This document shows positions 26,332 through 34,308 of a DNA stretch of 64,000 nt, piece by piece; within the stretch, counting starts at the first letter, position 1; the number at the start of each line of letters is the position of its first letter. The stretch covers positions 1 through 64,000 of the forward strand of contig QQVE01000047.1 in the NCBI GenBank assembly GCA_003389325.1, read 5' to 3'. The notes under the pieces are model-generated. The model searched no databases. It was not told the DNA's origin and saw nothing but the letters and a program-made list of their open reading frames with translations. Made by a program: the position numbers and the translations under genes. Source of the stretch: Planctomycetota bacterium. GTDB taxonomy: Bacteria; Planctomycetota; Planctomycetia; Pirellulales; PALSA-1355.

Positions 26332-27528
26332 ATGATCTCATCCGAACGTAGCCTGCCACGCGCCGTTGCGGTTCTCTCGCAAGAGGCCGACACCGCGAAA
26401 GCAGCGCGCCAGGCATGCCAGGAGGCTACGCAGAAGCTGGGCGCCACCCCGCACCTGGCGGTCGTCTTCTCATCGTTCCATCACCAGGCCCGCTTCGGCG
26501 AACTGGCCGAAATCTTCCGTGGCGAGCTCCCCACCGACGGCCTGCTGGGCTGCACGGGCGAATCGATCGTGTGCAACGACCGCGAGATCGAAGCGCAGCC
26601 GGCCGTGGCCGTATGGCTGGCACACTTACCCGACACGACGCTCGTGCCCGTCGAGCTGGAATTCGAAGGCACGGACGACGGCGGCACGATCTCCGGCTGG
26701 CCCGAGGAACTCGACGCCGACGCCACGCGGGACACTAGCCTGCTGCTGTTGGCCGACCCTTACAGCTTTCCGGCCGACGCGCTGCTGACGCACCTCAACG
26801 AAGACCGGCCGGGCATGTGCGTCATGGGAGGCATGGCCAGCGGGGGCCGCGTCGGCGGCGACAACCGACTCCTGCTCGGTCATCGCGTGCTGGATACCGG
26901 CGCCGTGGGTCTATTGATTCGCGGTGCCACCCGATTGCGCAGCGTGGTGAGCCAGGGTTGCCGACCGATCGGCCGTCCCCTGGTCGTGACCAAGGCCGAT
27001 GGCAACATCATTCTCGAGTTGGGCGGGCGGCCGGCGCTCGCGCAGTTGCAGGAAATCTTCGCTACGCTCGAGCCCGAAGTGCAGGGGCTACTGCGCAACG
27101 GGCTGCACCTGGGCCAGGTCATCAACGAATACCAGGAGAGCTTCGATCGGGGCGACTTCCTCGTGCGCAACGTGCAAGGCGCCGACCCCGACTCCGGCGC
27201 CATCGCCGTGGGCGACTTCGTACGCGTCGGCCAGACGGTACAGTTCCAGGTGCGCGACGCGGCCACGGCCGATGAAGACCTCGACGCCATGCTTTCGGCC
27301 GCCAAGACGGGCAGCGCCGACGACTGCCTTGGGGCGCTACTCTTCACTTGCAACGGTCGCGGCACGCGGCTATTCGACGCTCCGGATCACGACGCCCGCT
27401 GCCTGAGCCGTCACCTGCAAGGACGTCCCGTGGCCGGCTTCTTCGCCCAAGGCGAGATCGGCCCGGTAGGCGGGAAGAGCTTCGTACACGGGTTCACGGC
27501 CAGCATTGCGCTGTTCGAGGCACCGTAA
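26332..27528 (+). CDS. FIST-domain (FIST_N + FIST_C) protein
   Basis: About 398 residues. The N-terminal FIST domain includes HLAVVFSSFHH, DGLLGCTGESIV and the glycine-rich VMGGMASGGRVGGDNRLL. The FIST_C half ends with the diagnostic GALLFTCNGRGTRLF ... PVAGFFAQGEIGPVGGKSFVHG. FIST proteins are sensors thought to bind small ligands such as amino acids, often linked to two-component systems; no such partner is adjacent. GCGAGGA lies before ATG 26332; an ATG at 26302 would add 10 residues. Confidence 0.88.
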   Translation: MISSERSLPRAVAVLSQEADTAKAARQACQEATQKLGATPHLAVVFSSFHHQARFGELAEIFRGELPTDGLLGCTGESIVCNDREIEAQPAVAVWLAHLPDTTLVPVELEFEGTDDGGTISGWPEELDADATRDTSLLLLADPYSFPADALLTHLNEDRPGMCVMGGMASGGRVGGDNRLLLGHRVLDTGAVGLLIRGATRLRSVVSQGCRPIGRPLVVTKADGNIILELGGRPALAQLQEIFATLEPEVQGLLRNGLHLGQVINEYQESFDRGDFLVRNVQGADPDSGAIAVGDFVRVGQTVQFQVRDAATADEDLDAMLSAAKTGSADDCLGALLFTCNGRGTRLFDAPDHDARCLSRHLQGRPVAGFFAQGEIGPVGGKSFVHGFTASIALFEAP

Positions 27529-27561
27529 GAGGGAACAACAAGATTCCAAGTATCGGCTCCA

Positions 27562-27903
27562 ATGATTCGAAACCGAGGAATTAAGTGGTACACCCCAATG
27601 TTGTCCGCATTCGACAAACTGCTGTCGTGGCGTCAGCCGAAGGTTCTGTGTCCTCGATGCGGTGGAACACTTAGGCCCGCGACCATCGCCGGTGTCAGCA
27701 TAGTCGGCCTAGTGTTTGGAGTGCCGCTCTATCTCTTAGGGGTGCTCTTTCTACTGATGCTTCCACTGGGCTTGATTTCTTGGCCCTTGACTGTAGTTGC
27801 CTTCGTTGCGGCTACTGCGGTGATCGTAAAGCAACGCCGAATGCTGAAGTGTCGTCGGTGTTGGCACACGCAGGATTTTGAGCCAACCCGCGAACTCTCG
27901 TAA
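27562..27903 (+). CDS. Small zinc-ribbon membrane protein, unknown function
   Basis: 113 residues. An N-terminal CPRCGG pair and a C-terminal CRRCW pair flank two hydrophobic segments (IAGVSIVGLVFGVPLYLLGV and GLISWPLTVVAFVAATAVIV). The two Cys pairs would come together as a zinc ribbon on one side of the membrane. The DNA is visibly less GC-rich than its neighbours, so recent acquisition is possible. The start could also be the ATG at 27598. I do not recognise the family. Confidence 0.6.
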   Translation: MIRNRGIKWYTPMLSAFDKLLSWRQPKVLCPRCGGTLRPATIAGVSIVGLVFGVPLYLLGVLFLLMLPLGLISWPLTVVAFVAATAVIVKQRRMLKCRRCWHTQDFEPTRELS

Positions 27904-27915
27904 AGCGGCCTCCCG

Positions 27916-29166
27916 CTACCCGAAAATCCGATCGCGTCGTGCCTTGTTGTAGGCCAGCTTCTCTTCTTGCGTCATGTTGGCAAAGTCGGGCTGACTGTCG
28001 GAGTTCGAGGTCGGCTTCTTGCAGGCACATTGCTTGGGGTCGCTGCCGCCGCAGCCGCAGTCGGACTTCGAGGGCTTTGCGGCTGCCGTGCCGCGCGTCG
28101 GCTTCGGCATGCCCGCGGGCACAGCCGAGCTTGCCGATCCCCCATAGCTCATTACGCCGGTTGTCAGTTGCAGGTCGTCGTCCAGCGAGCGATGCGGCTT
28201 GATGTTGAGCTGCCCGAGCACGCCGTGATACGCCCGCACGGCCTCCTCGGGCGATACCTCGCCGTCGACGATACGACGCAGGAATTCGACGAACGCCAGT
28301 TGGCTCTCGGCGTTGTTGATCTTGCGGCCAAAAAGCGCCGCCCGGGCTCCGTGTTTTTGCGCTTCGGCGATCAGCTTGAAGGCGTCGTACGTCGTGCCCG
28401 CGCTACCGCCGAGGATGCCGACCACCAGGTGGGGATCGTAAGCGACCAACTCCTCCATCGCGCGCGGTCCGTGATAGGCGATCTTCAGAAAGATGGGCCG
28501 CCCCGCCGGAGCCACGCCGCCCAGAGTGCGGGCGATGCAATCGTTGACGTATTCGGGCGTCGCCGCGCCGGAGAGCCCTTCCGGCGCATTGGGATCGAAG
28601 ACTTCGAGAAAGTGGCGAAAACCCTTGCGTTCAGCCTCCTCGCGAAAGCGGCTGTAGGCCTGCAGAGACGCCAGGTCTTCGTCCAATCGGTTGTTGAATG
28701 TGATGCTGTACAGCCCCAGGTTGGCTCCCCGACCGCGCTCGTCAGGGTCGCAGTCGGCATGACCGCACTGGATGTGATCGATGGTCGCCGTGCGAAACGG
28801 GCGCGAGGGCTCTTGCACGTAGCGGCCGTGGCGCACGGCAAAAATGTCGCTGGCGTCGTTGGCCCGGGCGGCCGGCGTCACGTGGCTGTTCTGGAACACA
28901 CCTTCTTTGATCGCCAACTGAGCGGTGGTCGAGGCGGACATGAGCATGATGTCCACGAGCCCCTGCTGTGTCACCTGGCGAATGTTTTCGCGATACTCTG
29001 CCAGCGTGCGCATGCGGCCCTCGCCGGCGTGCATCTCGGGCGAACGTCCCGGCGCGCCGATGCCGAACGCCATGTCGGCGTCTTTGGCGTCGGCCAGGAT
29101 GAAGTCCTTTGCGCCCGACGGATCAGCGTGAATGGCTGCTAGTTTACGATCGAGCGATTTCTGCAT
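27916..29166 (-). CDS. BMC-associated class I aldolase-like protein (DeoC/LacD fold) with Cys-rich tail
   Basis: 416 residues, last gene of the microcompartment operon. Residues 1-330 look like a TIM-barrel class I aldolase; PIFLKIAYHG holds a plausible Schiff-base Lys and VVGILGGSAGTTYDAF a phosphate-binding glycine loop. It would cleave or form a C-C bond on a sugar phosphate; this is inference. After a Pro/Ala/Thr-rich linker comes SDCGCGGSDPKQCACKK (four Cys) and a charged helix ending EEKLAYNKARRDRIFG. The tail is absent from ordinary aldolases and could target the protein to the shell or bind metal. A repeat doublet separates it from the dehydrogenase upstream. Confidence 0.7.
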   Translation of the reverse strand: MQKSLDRKLAAIHADPSGAKDFILADAKDADMAFGIGAPGRSPEMHAGEGRMRTLAEYRENIRQVTQQGLVDIMLMSASTTAQLAIKEGVFQNSHVTPAARANDASDIFAVRHGRYVQEPSRPFRTATIDHIQCGHADCDPDERGRGANLGLYSITFNNRLDEDLASLQAYSRFREEAERKGFRHFLEVFDPNAPEGLSGAATPEYVNDCIARTLGGVAPAGRPIFLKIAYHGPRAMEELVAYDPHLVVGILGGSAGTTYDAFKLIAEAQKHGARAALFGRKINNAESQLAFVEFLRRIVDGEVSPEEAVRAYHGVLGQLNIKPHRSLDDDLQLTTGVMSYGGSASSAVPAGMPKPTRGTAAAKPSKSDCGCGGSDPKQCACKKPTSNSDSQPDFANMTQEEKLAYNKARRDRIFG

Positions 29167-29211
29167 GGTTGGTCCTGGTTGCCTGGTCGTCGATCCATTG
29201 CTCGAAACACC

Positions 29212-29273
29212 AGCTCGAAGCGCGAGCGACGGTCGTGACCTTCAACGGAGCGTCCCTCGCTTGCGCTTCGGCT
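29212..29273. repeat. Inverted pair of REP-like repeats (REPIN-like)
   Basis: Left copy AGCTCGAAGCGCGAGCGAC (29212-29230, continuing GG) and, inverted, right copy TCCCTCGCTTGCGCTTCGGC (29253-29272, continuing T), separated by 20 nt. It lies between two minus-strand BMC genes and could form a large hairpin in their mRNA, lowering expression of the aldolase-like gene. Confidence 0.55.
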
Positions 29274-29288
29274 CGTGTCCAAGTCGTT

Positions 29289-30230
29289 TCAGTTTCCTCC
29301 GATACGCGTCAGTACGGTGTCGACCGTCTGCCTCAGCACCTGACCGCTCTTTCGGAGCGCTTGCATCTCCTTGGGCCACAACTCGATCTCGTAGGTGCCC
29401 ACGACGCCCGCGGCCCCTACCACGGTCGGCACCGATAGCGCCACGTCGCGGATGCCGTAGCAGCCGCTCTGCACGGACGACACCGGCAGGATCGCGCGGC
29501 GGTCGAGCGCAATTGCCTCGATCACTTCTTGAATCGCCAATCCCACGGCAAAGCCGGCACCGCCCTTGCGCTTGATCACTTCGGCGCCCGAGCCCTTGGT
29601 GCGGGTGAACAATTCACCGGCCAGGTGTGCATTCCAGCCGGGGAACTTGTCCAGCGGCAGTCCGGCAGCCGTGGCGCTCGACCAGATGGGCACCATGCTG
29701 TCGCCGTGCTCGCCCAGGATCAGGGCCTTAATCTGCGTGGGCGGCAGCTCGAGCCGCTGCGAGATCAACGCGCGAAAGCGAATCGTATCGAGCTGCGTGC
29801 CCAGGCCCAGCACGCGGGCCGGCGGCAGGTCGAGGCGCGCGGCCGCAAGGTGGGTGAGCACGTCGACCGGATTGGAAACGACCAGCACCGTCGCTTCGGG
29901 CTTGTGCCCGGCTTGCTGGATGCTGGCCAGAATCTGCACGAACAGGTCGACATTGCGATTGATCAGATCAAGCCGGCTTTCATCGGGCTTGCGCCGCAAC
30001 CCGGCAGTGATGCAGATCAGGTCGCTTGCGGGAATGTGCTCGTAGCCGCCGGAGGTGATCACCTGGTCGGCCATCAGGCTAGCGCCGTGCAGCAGGTCGA
30101 GCGCCTGGCCGGCGGCCATCTCCTCGTTGGCGTCGAGCAAGGCGATCTCACGCACGATCTTGCCGGTCTGCAGCGCAAATGCCGTGCACGAGCCGACCAG
30201 TCCGCCTCCGCCGATGATGCTAACTTTCAT
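29289..30230 (-). CDS. Malate/lactate dehydrogenase-like NAD enzyme of the BMC operon
   Basis: 313 residues of the L-lactate/malate dehydrogenase family. NAD motif [10 protein letters not shown] (5-14), active-site loop TAGLRRKPDESR (75-86), SNPVDVLTHLA and the catalytic LGEHGDS. The residue before Lys-Pro in the loop (Arg80, equivalent to 102 of LDH) is Arg as in malate dehydrogenases rather than the Gln of lactate dehydrogenases. In PVM-type compartments this enzyme is thought to balance NADH produced by aldehyde oxidation; malate, lactaldehyde or another 2-oxo substrate is possible. It has no obvious encapsulation helix. The gap to the class II aldolase gene is 34 bp. Confidence 0.88.
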   Translation of the reverse strand: MKVSIIGGGGLVGSCTAFALQTGKIVREIALLDANEEMAAGQALDLLHGASLMADQVITSGGYEHIPASDLICITAGLRRKPDESRLDLINRNVDLFVQILASIQQAGHKPEATVLVVSNPVDVLTHLAAARLDLPPARVLGLGTQLDTIRFRALISQRLELPPTQIKALILGEHGDSMVPIWSSATAAGLPLDKFPGWNAHLAGELFTRTKGSGAEVIKRKGGAGFAVGLAIQEVIEAIALDRRAILPVSSVQSGCYGIRDVALSVPTVVGAAGVVGTYEIELWPKEMQALRKSGQVLRQTVDTVLTRIGGN

Positions 30231-30264
30231 TTGCTGTAGTTCCTCTCGGGAGAGCTCGCGCGGC

Positions 30265-31134
30265 TCACTTGCCGTTGAGCGCCGCCATGACGCGGTCGGT
30301 GATGGTTTGAATCAGCGCCTCCTGATCGACAGTGGTTGCCGCTTGCGGCGCGGGCGCGCTCTGGCCGCTGGGACGCATCACCGGCGGCGGCTCGAACGCG
30401 CGACGTTGCACTCCCGAGTCGGTCCAACTGTCGCGAAAGACGTCGTTAGCGCAGATATCACAGTTCTCCATGCCGGGCTCGAGACGCGCGTCCTTGAAGC
30501 CCCACTTCGTCTTCAAATCCAGTAGCTCGCGCTCCTTGGCCTCGGTGAAGTAGTTGATCTTGCCCAGGTCCTTGGCCAGCATCAGGATCCGGCAATAAGC
30601 GTCGAGAATCTCGGTCCACCAATAGGCCCGCTCGACGGTTTCGCCAAAGCTCACCGTGCCGTGATTGGCCAAAATGATCACGTTGCTCTTCTCCACGAAC
30701 GGCAGGATCGTGTCGGCGAACTTCTGCCCGCCGGGCGTCTCATACTTGGTGATCGGCACGTCGCCCAGGAATACCTCCACCTCGGGCAGCACGCACTGCG
30801 GAATGGGCTCGCGGGCCACGGCAAACGCTGTGGCGTGCGGCGGATGGCAGTGGACGACGCTCTTGACATCAGGCCGCTTCTTCATGATCGCCAGGTGCAA
30901 CAGCACTTCACTGGTCCGCTTGCGGCGGCCGCTCTTCTGATTGCCCTCCATGTCGACGATGCACAAGTCGTCGGGCTTGAGAAAACCCTTGGAAAACATT
31001 GTCGGCGTGCAGAGCACTTCGTTGGTGCCGAGCCGGTAGCTGATGTTGCCGTCGTTGCCGGCGGCGAATCCCTTGTTGTAGATCCGGCGACCGATGTCGC
31101 AGATCTCGAGCTTGAGCTGGTGGAGATTATTCAT
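30265..31134 (-). CDS. BMC class II aldolase (fuculose/rhamnulose-phosphate type) with C-terminal encapsulation helix
   Basis: 289 residues. The class II aldolase/adducin zinc site is VVHCHPPHATAF plus ILANHGTVSFG, and NKGFAAGNDGNISYRL is the phosphate-binding start. Expected reaction: cleavage of L-fuculose- or L-rhamnulose-1-phosphate to dihydroxyacetone phosphate and L-lactaldehyde. After the catalytic domain a Pro/Ala-rich linker (PPPVMRPSGQSAPAP) leads to an amphipathic helix QEALIQTITDRVMAALNGK, the classical form of a BMC encapsulation peptide. The start codon overlaps the stop of the preceding BMC-P gene in ATGA, so the two are translationally coupled. Confidence 0.9.
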   Translation of the reverse strand: MNNLHQLKLEICDIGRRIYNKGFAAGNDGNISYRLGTNEVLCTPTMFSKGFLKPDDLCIVDMEGNQKSGRRKRTSEVLLHLAIMKKRPDVKSVVHCHPPHATAFAVAREPIPQCVLPEVEVFLGDVPITKYETPGGQKFADTILPFVEKSNVIILANHGTVSFGETVERAYWWTEILDAYCRILMLAKDLGKINYFTEAKERELLDLKTKWGFKDARLEPGMENCDICANDVFRDSWTDSGVQRRAFEPPPVMRPSGQSAPAPQAATTVDQEALIQTITDRVMAALNGK

Positions 31135-31454
31135 GCGTTTTCCAAGTCCTCGGGTTCGTTGTTCCCCGTTTTGATTCTGATTTGCACGAGATCCAATAGG
31201 GCGGCGTTGTACGCGTCGACGGGCTTCACGTCGGGAAAGAACGGCTGAGCCGCCTCGCCCCCTTCGCTGATCGCGATGCGCGACCCGTTGCCGGCGCCAA
31301 GCTCGTCGTAAACGACAAGCGTGTCGCCCTGTGGTGGCGCGTCGTCGGCCAACTCGGCCAGCGTCAGCGGAATCGCCAGGCGAAACGTCGCCGCCGCCAG
31401 GCTCGGATGAACCCGGTTGAGCGTCACGCTGCCGATCACTTCGCCGATTCGCAT
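31131..31454 (-). CDS. BMC-P shell vertex protein (EutN/CcmL) 1
   Basis: 107 residues from ATG 31454 (MRIGEVIGSVTLNRVHPSL). Pfam EutN_CcmL features: the opening 'iG.V.gsv..n...l.g..l' and VVYDELGAGNGSRIAI, the D-x-L-G-A-G-x-G loop near the pentamer axis. It caps vertices of the icosahedral shell as a pentamer. It is longer than a typical 85-95 residue BMC-P because of an insertion and a C-terminal acidic tail (NNEPEDLENA). The upstream reading frame (to 31568) is overlap with the RpiB-like gene and not part of it. It overlaps the aldolase start by 4 bp. Confidence 0.88.
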   Translation of the reverse strand: MRIGEVIGSVTLNRVHPSLAAATFRLAIPLTLAELADDAPPQGDTLVVYDELGAGNGSRIAISEGGEAAQPFFPDVKPVDAYNAALLDLVQIRIKTGNNEPEDLENA

Positions 31455-31488
31455 CGTTTCTCGCCTCGTTCGATTCCCGGTCTCTTCG

Positions 31489-32178
31489 TCAGTCCAGCCG
31501 ATCGCCGTAGCGGGCCGGTACGTCGCGCCGCCCACGCGTCCAGGTCCGCAGCAACTGCCGCAGCACAAACGCGCTCTGCCCGGCTGGGTCGATGATCAGC
31601 AGATTGGCTCCGATCGACGCGATGGCTGTCTCGATCGATGCCACGCTCGAGCCTAGTGCCGCCCGTATGCCGCGCCGGCGATTGGCCAGGCACAGCGCCG
31701 CCGCCGTTTCGCCGGTGAGCAAAACCCCCAGCGATCCGTCGCCCACCCGGCTGCACATGGCCTCGAGGGCACCAGGCAGGCTCGAGTCGCGCACCCAGTG
31801 TCCGTCCTTCATTTCGCTTGAAACGACCGCTTCGAGTGGCCGGGCATCACACGTCGTCTCCACGACGCACGCACAGAGCGGCGCGCTGGAGTCGCTCGCG
31901 ACCACGGGCACGGCAGAGGCGATCGTCACGGCGTACTTCTTGAGTTCGTCTCGCGCCGCCGGCGTCAGCACGGCCCCGCCGGCCACGACGACTTGCGTTA
32001 CGTCGTGCAGTCGCCCCTCGACGTCGGCCAGCGAAACGACCTTCTTGGTCAGTCGCAGCTCGCTACCCGACGCGGCCGGTGCGGCGCTCGCCGCGCCTGA
32101 GCGCATGCCGGCCAACACTTGGCGCACCACGCGCTCGACGTCGACGCGCCGAATCGAGTTGTTCGTTGCCGCGGCCAT
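31489..32178 (-). CDS. Degenerate RpiB/LacAB-like protein with N-terminal encapsulation helix
   Basis: 229 residues. Residues 8-25 (SIRRVDVERVVRQVLAGM) form an amphipathic helix like BMC encapsulation peptides, followed by an Ala/Ser linker (26-40). Residues 65-80 (VAGGAVLTPAARDELK) contain the LTPAARD motif seen in several BMC proteins. The C-terminal half resembles ribose-5-phosphate isomerase B/LacAB: LLTGETAAALCLANRRR then GIRAA (153-174), where RpiB has ICGTGIGMSIAANK. The catalytic Cys is Thr, so isomerase activity is doubtful. It sits between two BMC-P genes, 1 bp from the upstream one. Probably a luminal accessory or ligand-binding protein. Confidence 0.7.
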   Translation of the reverse strand: MAAATNNSIRRVDVERVVRQVLAGMRSGAASAAPAASGSELRLTKKVVSLADVEGRLHDVTQVVVAGGAVLTPAARDELKKYAVTIASAVPVVASDSSAPLCACVVETTCDARPLEAVVSSEMKDGHWVRDSSLPGALEAMCSRVGDGSLGVLLTGETAAALCLANRRRGIRAALGSSVASIETAIASIGANLLIIDPAGQSAFVLRQLLRTWTRGRRDVPARYGDRLD

Positions 32179-32179
32179 G

Positions 32180-32437
32180 TCAGTCCTGAATGCCCAGTAC
32201 GCTCCAGCGCACCGGCGTGGTCTTGCTGCCCAAGAGGGCCTGCGTGCCCTTGCCGTCGCTGGTGAGGATCACGCGGTCGCCGGGGCCTGCACCCAGGTCG
32301 TCGACCGCCAGCACGGGATCGCCGTCGGGAGTGCGCCCATCGACGCCGTAGAACTGCACGACCAGCATCTTCCAACCCGCGAGGGTCGAATGCTTCACGG
32401 TCGAGGTGGCGGTGCCGACGACGGTGCCCAGTTGCAT
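32180..32437 (-). CDS. BMC-P shell vertex protein (EutN/CcmL) 2
   Basis: 85 residues from ATG 32437 (MQLGTVVGTATSTVKHSTL). Canonical short EutN/CcmL with AVDDLGAGPGDRVILTSDGKG. Forms pentamers at shell vertices. Only 1 bp separates its TGA from the ATG of the RpiB-like gene, indicating coupled translation. The longer frame running back to 32521 would overlap the aldehyde dehydrogenase and lacks homology there. Confidence 0.9.
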   Translation of the reverse strand: MQLGTVVGTATSTVKHSTLAGWKMLVVQFYGVDGRTPDGDPVLAVDDLGAGPGDRVILTSDGKGTQALLGSKTTPVRWSVLGIQD

Positions 32438-32481
32438 GATGCTTTGCCTTGTATGGCGTTGTTCTGTTGGTGGTCGCCTGT

Positions 32482-33933
32482 CTAACGGCCCAGGATCCGC
32501 AGGTCGTCGATCAGCGAGCAACGGCGCTCGCGGGTAAACGTCAGCGGCGTGGTCACGCCCTCGCCGGTCGGAGTGGCGATCGAGTACGACAAGTAACCTT
32601 CGCCCCCCAGTCCCAGCGCCGACATGCAGGGACCGTTCTTCACGAACAACGTGGTATCCAGCGCTCGTCCCATGCGGGTCATGTTGTGCACGTGGTTCGA
32701 GTGGATGATGCTCGTGTGGCGGAAACCGTGCTCGTAGTACTTGGCCTTGGCGATCGCCTCGTCGACGTTCCGCACGCGTACGAATGGCACAAAGGGCATC
32801 ATTTGTTCAACGGGCACGAACGGGTTGTGCTCGTCCGTTTCGCCGTAGATCAGTTCGGTCGATTCGGGAATGTGCTTGCCGGCCGCCTTGGCCAGCGCGG
32901 CGGCGTCCTGCCCGATGAAGTCCTTGTGGGCCACGTCGTGCTTGTGGTCGCCTTCGCCCACCGTGGTGATCGCCTGGCGCGTCAGTGTGTCGATCTCGCG
33001 GGCGTTCAACCGCACGGCACCGGCACGTTCCATCGCGGCCATCATGGCGTCGAACACCGAGCCGACAACGAAGACTTCTTTCTCGGCGATGCACAGCAGG
33101 TTGTTGTCGTACGCCCCGCCCTGGATGATCGAGCGGGCTGCACGATCGAGATCGGCCGTCTCGTCCACCACGACCGGCGGATTGCCCGGCCCGGCCACGA
33201 TGGCCCGCTTGCTGGACGACATGGCGGCCCGTGCCACGGCCGGTCCGCCGGTGACGCAGATCAGCCGCACGCCGCGATGGTTGAAAATGGCGTCGGCCGA
33301 TTCGATGGTCGGCTCGGCCAGCACGCAAATCAGGTTATCGATACCGAGGTCGCGGTAGATGGCCTCGTTGAAACGCCGCACGCCCTCGGCCGCCACGCGC
33401 TTGCCGCCGGGATGCGGGTTCACCACCAGAGTATTGCCGCCGGCGATCATGCTCACGGCGTTGCCCGTGATCGTGGGCAGCGAGTGGGTGACCGGCGTGA
33501 TCGCGCCGATGACGCCGAACGGGGCATGCTCGATCACGGCCAGCCCGTGGTCCCCGCTGAACACTTCGCTGCGCATGAACTCCACGCCGGGGGTGCGCTC
33601 GCCGAGCGTCTTGAGCTTTTCGATCTTGTGCGGCAGGCGGCCGATCTTGGTCTCGTTCATCTCCATCGTGCCCAACTCGACGCTCTGCTCGATAGAGATG
33701 CGGCGGATGTGGTCGATGATCCGCTTGCGGTCTTCGAGCGACCGCTCGCTGAGCTGCTCGAAGGCCTCGGTCGCGGCGGCCACGGCTTCGTCCACGCAGG
33801 TGTACACGCCAAAGCGGCCGGTATAGCCGCGTCCGTTCACGTGCGGAGCCTGGGCGACGGCGCCCGGCGCGGAGCCCATCCGCGTGAGCACCTGTTCAAC
33901 AACGTTGCGAATCAGTTCTTCGGTGGCTTGCAT
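32482..33933 (-). CDS. BMC CoA-acylating aldehyde dehydrogenase (PduP/EutE type)
   Basis: 483 residues. The N-terminal helix [20 protein letters not shown] followed by a Gly/Ala/Pro linker (to about 35) is a typical encapsulation peptide. The ALDH core has [20 protein letters not shown], the CoA-acylating family motif [11 protein letters not shown] with catalytic Cys281, and [11 protein letters not shown]. It oxidises the aldehyde made in the lumen (lactaldehyde in the PVM pathway) to the acyl-CoA with NAD+, feeding PduL. It lies between two BMC-P genes, 44 bp from each. Confidence 0.93.
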   Translation of the reverse strand: MQATEELIRNVVEQVLTRMGSAPGAVAQAPHVNGRGYTGRFGVYTCVDEAVAAATEAFEQLSERSLEDRKRIIDHIRRISIEQSVELGTMEMNETKIGRLPHKIEKLKTLGERTPGVEFMRSEVFSGDHGLAVIEHAPFGVIGAITPVTHSLPTITGNAVSMIAGGNTLVVNPHPGGKRVAAEGVRRFNEAIYRDLGIDNLICVLAEPTIESADAIFNHRGVRLICVTGGPAVARAAMSSSKRAIVAGPGNPPVVVDETADLDRAARSIIQGGAYDNNLLCIAEKEVFVVGSVFDAMMAAMERAGAVRLNAREIDTLTRQAITTVGEGDHKHDVAHKDFIGQDAAALAKAAGKHIPESTELIYGETDEHNPFVPVEQMMPFVPFVRVRNVDEAIAKAKYYEHGFRHTSIIHSNHVHNMTRMGRALDTTLFVKNGPCMSALGLGGEGYLSYSIATPTGEGVTTPLTFTRERRCSLIDDLRILGR

Positions 33934-33977
33934 GGCTCGGTTGGTTCCTTTACCTCGTTGCGTCAGGCTTGCGTGTT

Positions 33978-34304
33978 TCAGTCGGCCGCGGCCGATTCGG
34001 TGCGGCGGAAGAGGCAGTTCTGGTCGACGTGCACGGTGTCGATCAGGCCGACGATCACGGTGTCGATCGGCAGGTTCTTGGTTTCGGGGGTCATGCGTGC
34101 GCTGGAGCCCTGGGTGATGAGTACGAACTCGCCCAGGCCGGCCCCCAGCGTGTCGACCGCGATGAACGTGCGGCCGGTGCTCACGAGCCGGTCGCGCGAC
34201 TGCGGGTCGACGCGAAACGGTTCGACGACGAGCAGCTTGTGCCCCCGCATCGTGTCGGCCTTTTGCGTGGCCACCAGCGAACCAGTGACTTTGGCCAGGA
34301 ACAT
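33978..34304 (-). CDS. BMC-P shell vertex protein (EutN/CcmL) 3
   Basis: 108 residues. [19 protein letters not shown] opens the EutN/CcmL fold; [20 protein letters not shown] is the axial loop and region of the conserved G-x-G. The C-terminal extension (about 20 residues after VGLIDTV) is longer than usual. Third pentamer paralogue of the operon; only 4 bp separate the end of the acetate kinase frame from its ATG, so the two are tightly coupled. Multiple BMC-P paralogues are normal in this compartment type. Confidence 0.9.
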   Translation of the reverse strand: MFLAKVTGSLVATQKADTMRGHKLLVVEPFRVDPQSRDRLVSTGRTFIAVDTLGAGLGEFVLITQGSSARMTPETKNLPIDTVIVGLIDTVHVDQNCLFRRTESAAAD

Positions 34305-34308
34305 GGCG

